Source of the DNA: Cohnella sp. GbtcB17
GTDB taxonomy: Bacteria; Bacillota; Bacilli; Paenibacillales; Paenibacillaceae
NCBI RefSeq assembly: GCF_019091135.1
Contig: NZ_JAGXJW010000050.1
Location: 1 to 64,000 of the forward strand
Reading direction: 5' to 3'
Length of the DNA: 64,000 bases
The translations under genes were made by a program, and so were the position numbers. Position 1 is the first letter of the stretch, and the number at the start of each line of letters is the position of its first letter. Of this stretch, positions 8,233 through 16,578 are shown one piece after another. A model generated the notes under the pieces. It saw only the letters and a list, made by a program, of their open reading frames with translations. It was not told where the DNA came from and searched no databases.

Positions 8233-10254
8233 ATGAAAGTTCTTCCGGAATCGTTCGTCTCGCAGCTGCAAATCGACCGACTAGGCGATAAGAAGCCGTC
8301 CGTGGAGCTCGTCGGGCTGGACGACCATCTATTTCGCTGCACCGTAACCTTCGAGCTGGACGAGGAGGTGCGCCAGGACGACTGGCAGTTGCGCCTGACG
8401 CCGTCCTTTGCGCCGTCCTTCCGCTGGGCGCCGCATCTGGCGCCGACCGACCGGCATGTCATGGACCAGCACTGCTTCCGCTCGCCTGCGCTAATCGCGC
8501 AGGAAGGCGAGCGGACGCTGATTCTGTTGCCGGACCTCGACCTACTGACCGCAGACAGTCCGGCAAGATGGTACATGGATCTGGACGCCCAGCGCAATGT
8601 CCTGACGCTTGGCATGAGCGAGAGCCGGCCGGAGGAACATGTGCTGTTCGTCCGCCGTCCCGGCACCTGTTACCCCGCAGGCACGGTGAGGATCGGATTT
8701 TACCTGATGGCGTTCGACGATGCGGCTATCGCGGCGAATCCGTGGCGGCCTGCGCTAGACTTCCTTTGGCGTCGCTGGGGCTCCCCGGCCTATCGCGCGG
8801 GCGCGCCGGAGACGGCGCCGCTGAATCGCTATGTCGAACGTGTCTACGACTGGGCGTTCAAGCACTGGCAGGACGCGGTCTGGCAGGAGTTCGATCTGGA
8901 CGGACGGCGGGTGGGCGCATGCGTGTTTATCGTCGACGCGAGTCAGAGTCCGAACTACGCGGGGCCATATGACGAGCGGGAGCCGCGCTCGATCTGGAAC
9001 CAGGCGTGGTTCAGCTCGCTCCGATCGGCGCAGGGGATGTTCAGGCGCGCGCGCGAGACGGGGGACGAGGCGCTGCTGCGGCGGGCGCGGCTCGCCAAGG
9101 AGCTGGCGCTGTCCGCGCCGCAGCGCGGCGGATGGTTCCCTGCGGTCATCGCGACCGAGATGGAGCGAGTGCTCGTGGACGGCGCACCGGTCAACCGCTC
9201 GAAGGGCTGGGACGAGGCGTTCTGGGGCAATTCGAACCGCAATCCGCAGCGTACCTGGACCGCGGGCGGCACGATTCGCGAGGCGCCTTATCATATCCTC
9301 GATATGAGCTGGACGGCGCTCATGATGCTGCGCTGGCACCAGGAGCTGGAGCGCGACGAGCGGCTGCTTGCCTATGCAAGATCCTATGCGGAAGCGCTGC
9401 TTGCGGCGCAGGACGAGGACGGCTTTTTCCCGGCCTGGCTCGATCTGGAGACGCTGCGTCCGCTCCCGGAGCTCGCGCAGTCGCCGGAGACGTCGGTGTC
9501 CGTCGCCTTCCTTCTGGCGCTGTACCGGACGGAGCCGGATCTCCGTTATAAAGCGGCGGCCGTCAAGGCGATGGATGCCGTGCTCGCCGAGATCGTTCCG
9601 ACCGGCCGCTGGGAGGACTTCGAGACGTACTGGTCCTGCTGCACCTATGGCGCCGAGGACTTGCCCGGGAGGCAGGTCGCGCGCAACGGCATGTACAAGC
9701 AGTGTAATCTGTCGATATTCTGGACGGCCGATGCGCTGTACGCCTGCTACTTGGCGACCGGCGAGCGTCGCTATCTGGCCGCCGGCGAGCGCTGTCTGGA
9801 CGAGCTGCTCATGACGCAGGCGTCCTGGCAACCGCCTTATATTTACGTGGAGGCGCTTGGCGGCTTCGGCGTCATGAACGCCGACGGCGAATGGAACGAC
9901 GCCCGCCAGAGCCTGTTCGCGGAGCTGATTCTCCTCTACGGTCTCGAGCTGGGGCGCGAGGAATACGTCGAGCGGGGCATCGCGGCGCTCAAGGCGTCGT
10001 TCGTCATGATGTACGCCCCGGAGAATCCGAAGACGAAGCTGCAGTGGGAGGCGGCGTTCCCCTTTTTCGGCGAGGAAGACTACGGATTTATGATGGAAAA
10101 CTACGGACATGGCGGCAAAACGGGACCGGACGGCCTCGGAATGGGCAGATTCACGATCTTCGACTGGGGCAACGGCGCCGCGGCCGAGGCGTACCTGCGC
10201 ATTCGCGATCGTCTTGGCGACGTGCTGAACCGCAAATACGGCGTCGCGCTCTAA
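8233..10254 (+). CDS. Uncharacterised protein, predicted (alpha/alpha)6-barrel enzyme
   Basis: A 673-residue cytoplasmic protein with AAGGAGG eight bases before its ATG. I do not recognise the family. Residues 1-170 look beta-rich. From about 195 onward the sequence is a series of paired helices with conserved aromatic and acidic residues, such as GGWFPAVIATEME, DGFFPAWLDLETL, ETYWSCCTYGAED and QSLFAELILLYGL. This is the pattern of six-hairpin glycosidases and polysaccharide lyases. The second GH172 gene starts 32 bases downstream, so the two are probably one operon controlled by the divergent AraC protein. A role in hydrolysis of a modified sugar is inference. Confidence 0.65.
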   Translation: MKVLPESFVSQLQIDRLGDKKPSVELVGLDDHLFRCTVTFELDEEVRQDDWQLRLTPSFAPSFRWAPHLAPTDRHVMDQHCFRSPALIAQEGERTLILLPDLDLLTADSPARWYMDLDAQRNVLTLGMSESRPEEHVLFVRRPGTCYPAGTVRIGFYLMAFDDAAIAANPWRPALDFLWRRWGSPAYRAGAPETAPLNRYVERVYDWAFKHWQDAVWQEFDLDGRRVGACVFIVDASQSPNYAGPYDEREPRSIWNQAWFSSLRSAQGMFRRARETGDEALLRRARLAKELALSAPQRGGWFPAVIATEMERVLVDGAPVNRSKGWDEAFWGNSNRNPQRTWTAGGTIREAPYHILDMSWTALMMLRWHQELERDERLLAYARSYAEALLAAQDEDGFFPAWLDLETLRPLPELAQSPETSVSVAFLLALYRTEPDLRYKAAAVKAMDAVLAEIVPTGRWEDFETYWSCCTYGAEDLPGRQVARNGMYKQCNLSIFWTADALYACYLATGERRYLAAGERCLDELLMTQASWQPPYIYVEALGGFGVMNADGEWNDARQSLFAELILLYGLELGREEYVERGIAALKASFVMMYAPENPKTKLQWEAAFPFFGEEDYGFMMENYGHGGKTGPDGLGMGRFTIFDWGNGAAAEAYLRIRDRLGDVLNRKYGVAL

Positions 10255-10286
10255 TTCTTTTTTCAACTAAAAGGAGACCTGACAAA

Positions 10287-11372
10287 ATGACGATCGAATT
10301 CAACGGCTTAAATCTTGGACTCGGCAATTTGGCGCGCCTGTCGAACGCAGTGACGAGATCCATCAGCCCCGAGAACTTTACCGGTGAAAAAGGCAAGGCC
10401 GCCATGGCGACGACCGGAACGGGCGAGGGCTGCGCGCGCGATCTGGGCATCGGCTGGAAAGTATCCCCCTCCGTCGTGATCGAGCCGAACGTCGAGTTCG
10501 TCATGGGCGAGATCGCAGGTCCCGGCAACATTCAGCACATCTGGATGACCTGCTTTCCGAAGCAATGGCGCAATATGATCTTCCGAATTTATTGGGACAA
10601 CGAGGAGCAGCCGTCCGTCGAGGTGCCGGTATGCGACTTTTTCTGCAACGGCTGGCAGGAGCGCGCCGACGTCAATTCGCTGCCGATCGCGGTCAATCCG
10701 GCCGGCGGCTTCAACAGCTACTGGCAGATGCCGTTCCGCAAGTCCGCCCGCTTCACGATGGAAAACAAAAATGAAGACAAAGCGGTGCTCTACTACCAGA
10801 TCGACTACACGCTGACGGAGGTGCCCGCCGATGCCGCCTACTTCCATGCGCAGTGGAGGCGCAGTAACCCGGTCGCGTACAAGGACGTGCATACGATTCT
10901 GGACGGCGTGAAGGGCAAAGGCCATTATGTCGGCACCTACCTGGCCTGGCAGGTGAACAACACGGGCTGGTGGGGCGAAGGCGAGATCAAGTTCTACATG
11001 GACGGCGACAGCGAATTTCCGACGATCTGCGGCACCGGCACGGAGGATTACTTCGGCGGCGCCTGGAACTGGGAGCAGCCGACCGGCACGTATCGCACGT
11101 ATTCGACGGCTTATCTCGGCATGCACCAGGTCATCAAGCCGGACGGCCTGTACCAGAGCCAGCAGCGGTTTGGCATGTACCGCTGGCACGTAATGGACCC
11201 GATCCGCTTCGAAGACGATCTGCGCGTGACGATCCAGGACCTGGGCTGGCGCTCCGGACACCGCTACCTGCCGCAGCAGAGCGACATTGCTTCCACCGCG
11301 TTCTGGTACCAGTCCGAGCCCCATGCGCCGCACCCACAGCTGCCGGGCAACGACGAGCGCGAGGTTATCTAG
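10287..11372 (+). CDS. GH172 (DUF2961) family glycosidase
   Basis: A 361-residue protein starting at the ATG behind AAGGAG. The frame is open further upstream, but that part overlaps the previous gene. It is a complete DUF2961 protein: an N-terminal SPENFTGEKGKAAMATTGTG, a central CGTGTEDYFGGAWNWEQP with the acidic residues expected at the active site, and a C-terminal STAFWYQSEPHAPHPQLP. GH172 enzymes include difructose dianhydride and alpha-D-arabinofuranoside hydrolases. No signal peptide is seen, so it would work on imported oligosaccharides. It is the paralogue of the fragment at the window start, and its closeness to DUF4185 suggests D-arabinan-like chemistry. Confidence 0.88.
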   Translation: MTIEFNGLNLGLGNLARLSNAVTRSISPENFTGEKGKAAMATTGTGEGCARDLGIGWKVSPSVVIEPNVEFVMGEIAGPGNIQHIWMTCFPKQWRNMIFRIYWDNEEQPSVEVPVCDFFCNGWQERADVNSLPIAVNPAGGFNSYWQMPFRKSARFTMENKNEDKAVLYYQIDYTLTEVPADAAYFHAQWRRSNPVAYKDVHTILDGVKGKGHYVGTYLAWQVNNTGWWGEGEIKFYMDGDSEFPTICGTGTEDYFGGAWNWEQPTGTYRTYSTAYLGMHQVIKPDGLYQSQQRFGMYRWHVMDPIRFEDDLRVTIQDLGWRSGHRYLPQQSDIASTAFWYQSEPHAPHPQLPGNDEREVI

Positions 11373-11419
11373 TCGGAGGGCGGGCGATGGCAAAGCCTGT
11401 CGCCGAGATCTCTTATACG

Positions 11420-11450
11420 GAAGGGCTGCTCCTGCGGGCGGCCCTTCTTC
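11420..11450 (+). terminator. Probable terminator after the GH172 gene
   Basis: GAAGGGC (11420-11426) pairs with GCCCTTC (11441-11447). The tail is only TTCG, so termination may be modest. Confidence 0.45.
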
Positions 11451-11530
11451 GTACGAGGAGACGTTGTGCCGCTATGATGAATGGAGGGGGCGGGGAGGAA
11501 GTAATGGATGATTTTCCATCTGCATCTTTT

Positions 11531-11569
11531 ATGTAATCGATTGCATATTGGCGCGGTGTCCCTTACACT
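11531..11569 (+). promoter_or_regulatory. LacI-type operator overlapping a candidate promoter
   Basis: ATGTAATCGATTGCAT (11531-11546) is a near-perfect palindrome with a central CG, the classic LacI/GalR operator form. Its right half overlaps a possible -35 TTGCAT (11541-11546), followed by a 17-base spacer and TACACT (11564-11569) as -10. It lies upstream of the repeat array and the lacI-type gene at 11918, consistent with autoregulation. Confidence 0.55.
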
Positions 11570-11599
11570 TAAAGAAAACATCGCTGGGAGCGGCCAGGC

Positions 11600-11880
11600 C
11601 GCGCATGGGCGAGCAATAGCGGCACGCGGTGCCGCTAAGCGCAGTCAGGCTGCGTGTGGGCGAACAATAGCGGAGCGCGATGCCGTTATAGGGCGTGTAG
11701 GCTGCGTGTGGGCGAGAATAGCGGCGCGCGGTGCCGCTAAGCGCAGTCAGGCCACGCTCGCGGAGGCCATAGCGGCGCGCGGTGCCGCTAAGCGCAGTCA
11801 GGCCGCGCTCGCGGAGGCAATAGCGGCATTCAGTGCCGCTATTGGGGCCGGCCGCGCATGCGCAAGCAATAGGTGCCGCG
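11600..11880. repeat. Tandem array A: five 51-bp units with a perfect palindrome
   Basis: Cores begin at 11617, 11668, 11719, 11770 and 11821, each exactly 51 bp apart, and a degenerate sixth begins near 11870. The best core has 9-bp arms TAGCGGCAC and GTGCCGCTA around three bases. The linkers are GC-rich (AAGCGCAGTCAGGC). The array fills the space between the candidate promoter at 11531-11569 and the regulator start at 11918, so it may lie in that gene's mRNA leader. I see no coding signal in it. Confidence 0.9.
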
Positions 11881-11917
11881 CAGCTCGCCGCCAGCGGCGA
11901 CGGAATCGGAGGGGCAG

Positions 11918-12940
11918 ATGGATAAAAATACGATCTACCATATCGCGGATCGGGTCGGGATGTCGGCGTCCACCGTTTCCCGCGCGTTGTCGGGGAGAGG
12001 CTATTGCGGCAAAAAGACGAAAGCCCGAATTCTCGCCGTAGCCAAGGAATTGAATTATGCGCCGGACAATGCGGCGAAGATGCTCAAGATGGGACGCACG
12101 AACAAAATTATTTTTGCCGTGCCCGATATTTGCAACCCCTTCTACTTCGATATGATCAACGGCATCAACCAGGTGCTCGAGGATTACGGCTACCTGATGA
12201 TTCTCATCTACACGAAGAACAGCCTGCGCGAAGAGCTGAAGGCGATCCAGAACTTGCGGGAGAAGGTTGCGGACGGCATGATCCTCGTCTCCTTCAACTT
12301 CTGCGAGGACAACATCGGGGAGATCAACAAGCTGGGGGTTCCCGTGGTACTAACGAATAACTATACGTCTCCGCACGGCCGCGACCGCTTCGACTACGTA
12401 TACGTGGATACGTACGAAGGCGTAAAGATGGCGACGGCGCATCTGATCGGCCAGGGGGCGAGAAGGATCGGGTACCTTGGCGGCAGCCTGAACCAGCAGA
12501 CGGGTTATCAACGGTTCAGCGGCTACCGGGCGGCGATGGAAGAGGCCGGACTCGAAATCGAGGAAGGCTTTGTCGCCGAATCCGACTATACGGAGAAGGG
12601 CGGGTACGCGATCGCGCGGCAGTGGCTGTCGGGCGCCGAGCGGCCGGAGGCGATCGTCGCCGCCAACGATCTGATGGCGATCGGCATCATGGAGGCTTGC
12701 GAAGAGGCCGGTCTTCGCATTCCGGCCGACATCGCCGTCGTCGGCATGGACAATCTCGACATCGCCTCGCGGGTGTATCCCAAGCTGACGTCGGTCGCGA
12801 TGCAGCAGGAGGAGATCGGCCGGCAGGCTGCGCAACTGCTGATGGAACGGCTGCAGGGCGAGAGATCGGATCAGCGGACGGTGAGGCTGATGCCCGCGCT
12901 GGTGACGCGGGAATCCAGCAGGTATGTCAGCAATGCTTGA
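11918..12940 (+). CDS. LacI/GalR-family transcriptional regulator
   Basis: A 340-residue regulator. I place the start at the ATG at 11918, which has CGGAGGGG upstream and begins the DNA-binding helix-turn-helix (TIYHIADRVGMSASTVSRAL). The hinge (NAAKMLKMGRTNKIIFAVPD) leads into a periplasmic-binding-protein-like sensor domain with ISxxF-like and GMDNLDIASRVYPKLT motifs near its C terminus. It probably represses or activates the carbohydrate locus to its left, and it may bind the palindrome at 11531-11546. The effector is unknown. Confidence 0.92.
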   Translation: MDKNTIYHIADRVGMSASTVSRALSGRGYCGKKTKARILAVAKELNYAPDNAAKMLKMGRTNKIIFAVPDICNPFYFDMINGINQVLEDYGYLMILIYTKNSLREELKAIQNLREKVADGMILVSFNFCEDNIGEINKLGVPVVLTNNYTSPHGRDRFDYVYVDTYEGVKMATAHLIGQGARRIGYLGGSLNQQTGYQRFSGYRAAMEEAGLEIEEGFVAESDYTEKGGYAIARQWLSGAERPEAIVAANDLMAIGIMEACEEAGLRIPADIAVVGMDNLDIASRVYPKLTSVAMQQEEIGRQAAQLLMERLQGERSDQRTVRLMPALVTRESSRYVSNA

Positions 12941-13020
12941 GGCGCAATAAGATCGGCGGTAGGCGCGTGCGATGGAGGCTATACGGCCTGGTAAATGTGG
13001 CGAGGAGCCGCTCTGGGCTT

Positions 13021-13093
13021 GCAGGTCCAAACGTGCGAACGACAAGAAAGGGGCAGCCCCGGGTCTTGTCGACCTGCAGGGCAGCCCCTTTTT
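13021..13093. terminator. Bidirectional terminator with alternative hairpin
   Basis: AAAGGGGC (13047-13054) pairs with GCCCCTTT (13084-13091), ending in TTTTT, between two convergent genes. The same bases can also join a longer structure: GCAGGTC (13021-13027) with GACCTGC (13071-13077), and GACAAG (13041-13046) with CTTGTC (13065-13070). The two folds are mutually exclusive. Confidence 0.75.
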
Positions 13094-13116
13094 GTCATCC
13101 CGGCGAACGGCGCAGC

Positions 13117-13899
13117 CTAGAGCGCCGGCGCCGAACCCCCGTCGATATTGACTGCGGTGCCCGACACGTAGGAGGCCGCGCCGGAGACGAGGAACGCGAT
13201 GACCCGCGCCGCCTCTTCGGTATCTCCGATGCGTCCGAGCGGAATGTTGTGCTTCGGATCGCGCGCATATTGCTCCCAAGAGACGTCCGGCGCTTCGCGC
13301 CGCCACCTGGCCTCGAGCTGGTCGCTGCGGATGAGCCCGATGCAGACCGTGTTGACGCGAATGCCGTCCGCCGCCAGGTCTCGGCTCAGCGCCTTGGTGA
13401 GCGCGAGTCCCGCGGCGCGGCTGACCGAGGTCGGCAGCGAGGACGCGCCCGGCGTCTTGGCGAAGGCGGGGGTGACGTTGACGATGGCGCCCGTGCCGCT
13501 GCGCTTCAAATAAGGCAGCGCGGACTGCGTGAAGCGGATCGCGCCGAACAGCTTGAGATCCAGATCGTCGCGCCAGACGGCGGGCTCGACCTTTTCGAAG
13601 GGCGCCGCGTTGGACGTCCCCGCGTTGTTGACCAGAATGTCGTTGCCGCCGAAGCGCTCCGCTGCCTTGACGACGGCGTACTCGACGTCACTGTCGCTCG
13701 TCACGTCGGCGACGATCGCGAGCGGCTCATGCCCCGTTTTTTCCTTGATGAGCGCTTCGGCCTTCTCCAGATCGTCCGCTCCGCGGGCGACGATAACGAC
13801 GTTCGCGCCTTCCTCCGCGAGCAGCAGCGCCGTATGAAGACCGATCCCCTTGCTCCCGCCGGTGACGATCGCGGTCTTGCCCTTTAATCCCAAGTCCAT
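13117..13899 (-). CDS. SDR-family oxidoreductase with altered catalytic residues
   Basis: A 260-residue Rossmann-fold protein. The start at 13899 has GGAGG upstream; a longer open frame overlaps the upstream gene. The dinucleotide-binding TGGSKGIG is near residue 11 and NNAG is intact near residue 90. Where SDR enzymes carry YxxxK, this one reads TSVSR (in LPTSVSRAAGLALTKAL), so both the catalytic Tyr and Lys are missing; the preceding Ser appears replaced within VNVTPAF. I recall a subfamily with this pattern, whose reaction is unclear. It starts two bases after the GntR regulator ends, so they form one operon. Confidence 0.88.
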   Translation of the reverse strand: MDLGLKGKTAIVTGGSKGIGLHTALLLAEEGANVVIVARGADDLEKAEALIKEKTGHEPLAIVADVTSDSDVEYAVVKAAERFGGNDILVNNAGTSNAAPFEKVEPAVWRDDLDLKLFGAIRFTQSALPYLKRSGTGAIVNVTPAFAKTPGASSLPTSVSRAAGLALTKALSRDLAADGIRVNTVCIGLIRSDQLEARWRREAPDVSWEQYARDPKHNIPLGRIGDTEEAARVIAFLVSGAASYVSGTAVNIDGGSAPAL

Positions 13900-13901
13900 C
13901 G

Positions 13902-14660
13902 TTATTCCTCCCTTTGGTTTGCAGGCGTTCTCTTTACGTCCCCGCTCCGGCCAAGCGCCTCCTGCAGCACCTTCTCCACCTTCGACAGGTGCTGCCCGAT
14001 CCGCTCGGCGGCTCCGGCCGCGTCGCGCGCGGCGATCGCCTCGTAGATGCCCCGATGCTCGTCCAGCAGACGGGAGGCCTCGGCCTCCTCCTGATAAAAC
14101 CACAGCTCCCGCGTCCGGCCGATCGTCTCCGACAGCCGCTGCGAGATCGAATCCATCAGCTGGTTTAGCACCGGATTGCCTGAGGCGGATGCGATCGCCT
14201 GATGAAACTCCAGATCGGCGCGCTCGCCGCCGGAGGCGTCATCCTCCTCGAGCGCGGTCGCCATTCTCGCCAGAATCGCTCGCAGCCTGGCCAGATCGCC
14301 TTCCCCCCGCTTCAACGCGGCGAGCTCTGCGGTCCCCCGCTCAAGAATTTTGCGCACCTCCAGAATCTCCATCACGGCTTCGGCGCCGTGGGAAAAGTCC
14401 AGCAGCCCGGCTGCCGAAGCTTGCGGCAGCGTCTTCGCCGCGTACGTCCCGCCGCCGTGGCGGACGTCCAGCCAGCCCATCGCCTTGAGCGCGCTGATCG
14501 CCTCGCGAATGGTCGAGCGGCCGACGCCGTATGCTTCGGCCAGCTTTTCGAGCGAGGGGAGCTTCTGCCCGGGGGCCAGCTCGCCGCTCTCCAGCTGCCG
14601 CCTAATGTCGCGCGACACGATCTCGTGTCCTTTTTGCGTCTCGATCTTGGTCGGTCGCAT
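13902..14660 (-). CDS. GntR-family regulator of the FadR/FCD class
   Basis: A 252-residue regulator. The N-terminal winged helix is clear (PSLEKLAEAYGVGRSTIREA, then GWLDVRHGGGTYAA). The C-terminal FCD helical domain holds the usual metal-ligand pattern: an Asp and His in ADLEFHQAIASASGNP, and His residues in RLLDEHRGIYEAI and GQHLSK. FCD regulators usually sense small carboxylates or sugar acids. It is the first gene of an operon with the SDR protein and is divergent from the ATPase gene at 14897. Its start has GGAG upstream. Confidence 0.93.
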   Translation of the reverse strand: MRPTKIETQKGHEIVSRDIRRQLESGELAPGQKLPSLEKLAEAYGVGRSTIREAISALKAMGWLDVRHGGGTYAAKTLPQASAAGLLDFSHGAEAVMEILEVRKILERGTAELAALKRGEGDLARLRAILARMATALEEDDASGGERADLEFHQAIASASGNPVLNQLMDSISQRLSETIGRTRELWFYQEEAEASRLLDEHRGIYEAIAARDAAGAAERIGQHLSKVEKVLQEALGRSGDVKRTPANQREE

Positions 14661-14817
14661 GCCTGCCGCTCCTTGCCTCGCGATTGTTAGTTATTAGCAT
14701 AATGCATTTAAACGCAAAAGTCTTGCGGAGCCGGACCGAGCAAGCTGTCGAGCGCAGCGGCGATGCGGGACGATTCGGCTGTTTATGCGCAATATGCGCG
14801 CCTTTTGTCGAATGCTA

Positions 14818-14846
14818 TTGACCCTACCTTTGGAAAATCTTAAAAT
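14818..14846 (+). promoter_or_regulatory. Sigma-A-type promoter of the ATPase/GAF-LuxR operon
   Basis: TTGACC (14818-14823), a 17-base spacer and TAAAAT (14841-14846) differ from consensus by one base in each box. The start codon at 14897 follows a leader of about 45 bases containing GGAAGGGGAG. Confidence 0.75.
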
Positions 14847-14896
14847 CGTGCCTAGATACTAGGAGAATCTCGTAGTCAACCGGAAGGGGAGACGAC

Positions 14897-16321
14897 ATGA
14901 TCGAAAGAGTTGATTCTGGTATTCGTGGTTTGGATACGATTATGTATGGCGGATTTCTCCGGGGGGCCGTGACGATATTGGAGGGCGAGCCGGGCACGGG
15001 CAAGACGACGGTCGGCCTGCAATTTCTGGCGGAGGGCGCGATCCGCTCCGGGGAGGCGGGAATATTCATTACGTTCGAGCAGCTTCCCGAGCAGATCTAT
15101 GCCGACGCGGCTTCGTTCGGCTGGGATCTGCGCGCGCTCGAGACGCGCAATCTCATCCGGATTGTCAGCATGGAGCCGGACGTGCTCTTCGAACAGATGC
15201 GCCAGCCCGGCGGCTTGTTCGAGCGGCTGACGAATCAGCTGAACTGCCGCCGCATCGTCATCGACAGCATCAGCCTGTTTCGCGTGTCGGCCGATCCCGA
15301 GCAGGCGCGCGCGAGCGTCTACACGATTCGCAACATTCTTCGCAAGCTGAATCTGACATCGCTTTTGATCCGCGAGTACTCGGGCTACGAGTCGCAGTAC
15401 GCGCCTTTCGAGAACAACGTATGCGACGGCATTATCCGGTTGTCCCTCCAGCCGCATATGGAGAAATACCGCAAAAGGACGATCGAGGTGCTCAAGATGC
15501 GGGGAACCCGCATCATGGAGGGCGAGCATCATTTTACTTTCACCCGGGAAGGCATACACGTCATCCCCGCGCTCTCCATGGCCGAGGAGAAAATGATCTC
15601 CGCGACCGCCGACATGCTGACGACGGGCATCGAAGGGCTGGACGAGCTGCTCGGCGGCGGACTTCCGCGTGGAAGCGTATTCATGATTGATACGAACAGC
15701 AAGGCCAATCATCGCTACTTGGTCATGTCCATGTTCGTGGAACGCCTTAAGGCGGGCGACCATACCGTATCGCTCATGACCAGCTCTTCGACGATCCAGG
15801 GAATGACGGAGATATCGAATCTGTTCGGCGTGTCGCTGGAGGACGCGATTCGGAGCAAGCAGTCGTTTTTTATCGAGCATTACCGCAAGCCCGTGCCCGA
15901 AGGATTCGAGACTTCGATCCTGAACGTGGGCGGACTTGAAGGCGAGGAATACGAGGCAGCCTTCGAAGAATGGTTCAGACCGATCTTCCTCCACGGCAAG
16001 GAGAAGGGGAAGGGCTGGTTTTTCTACTTCGACGTGAATACGGTGGTGTCCGAGCGAGGCAAGGCATTCGTGCTGCGATTTTACGCGGATATCGCCGTCA
16101 AGTGCCGAATGGCGGGCATTACCGTCGTCGCACACGCCAACTTCACGGAGCTCGGGGCGGAGACGTCGTCCTTCCTGGAGCGATCCAGCGACGGCGTCAT
16201 CCGAACCTGGGTCGACGGCAAATACCAATACCTGCAGGTGACCAAGTCGCCGACGGGACGCATGTCCGCGCCCAGAATTATCGAGAACGTCGACGCCAGA
16301 CCTTTTATAAGGCTCGTATAG
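14897..16321 (+). CDS. KaiC/RAD55-like tandem ATPase with degenerate second domain
   Basis: A 474-residue protein made of two RecA-like KaiC domains. Domain 1 has an intact Walker A (GEPGTGKTT, residues 30-38) and a Walker B (RIVIDSISLF, near 125); the usual Glu-Glu pair reads FEQ at 60-62. Domain 2 starts near residue 239 (TTGIEGLDELLGGGLPRGS) but has DTNSKANHR where the P-loop should be, so it probably cannot bind ATP normally. Its Walker B-like strand is WFFYFDV. The gene is followed after 13 bases by a winged-helix gene and then a GAF/LuxR gene. This suggests an ATP-dependent signalling switch acting on transcription; no substrate or output is known. Confidence 0.85.
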   Translation: MIERVDSGIRGLDTIMYGGFLRGAVTILEGEPGTGKTTVGLQFLAEGAIRSGEAGIFITFEQLPEQIYADAASFGWDLRALETRNLIRIVSMEPDVLFEQMRQPGGLFERLTNQLNCRRIVIDSISLFRVSADPEQARASVYTIRNILRKLNLTSLLIREYSGYESQYAPFENNVCDGIIRLSLQPHMEKYRKRTIEVLKMRGTRIMEGEHHFTFTREGIHVIPALSMAEEKMISATADMLTTGIEGLDELLGGGLPRGSVFMIDTNSKANHRYLVMSMFVERLKAGDHTVSLMTSSSTIQGMTEISNLFGVSLEDAIRSKQSFFIEHYRKPVPEGFETSILNVGGLEGEEYEAAFEEWFRPIFLHGKEKGKGWFFYFDVNTVVSERGKAFVLRFYADIAVKCRMAGITVVAHANFTELGAETSSFLERSSDGVIRTWVDGKYQYLQVTKSPTGRMSAPRIIENVDARPFIRLV

Positions 16322-16334
16322 GAGGGACAGCGAC

Positions 16335-16577
16335 ATGAATGAAACGCAGGATGACATGAGCTTGCAGCTGGAGTGCACCCTCTTCTTCGAGCGGAATCCG
16401 TATGCGCTGGAGACGGTCCGGGGACTGGCCAAGAAGCTCGGCCGCAGCGAGCTTGCCCTTGAAGCCGTCGTCGAGCGGATGTCCCGCCTGTTGATCCTCG
16501 AACGGATCGGCGAAGGCGAACGGGCGATTTATACGTACCACGCTCCTGCCGTAAGGCAGGAGCTGGATCTGTCGTAG
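16335..16577 (+). CDS. Small winged-helix-like protein in the ATPase operon
   Basis: An 80-residue protein with GGAGGGA overlapping the end of the ATPase gene. The sequence ALETVRGLAKKLGRSELALE followed by VVERMSRLLILERIGEGERA and a beta hairpin (AIYTYHAP) has the pattern of a winged-helix domain. It is too short to carry a separate sensor. One base separates it from the GAF/LuxR gene, so the three proteins are probably made together. It may be a DNA-binding or protein-docking partner of the ATPase; this is inferred from context only. Confidence 0.7.
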   Translation: MNETQDDMSLQLECTLFFERNPYALETVRGLAKKLGRSELALEAVVERMSRLLILERIGEGERAIYTYHAPAVRQELDLS

Positions 16578-16578
16578 C

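Noticed and set aside
11508..12041. Frame across array A giving an Ala/Arg-rich 177-residue protein
   Set aside because: It is made of the 51-bp repeat and runs into the LacI gene in another frame; no ribosome site is present.
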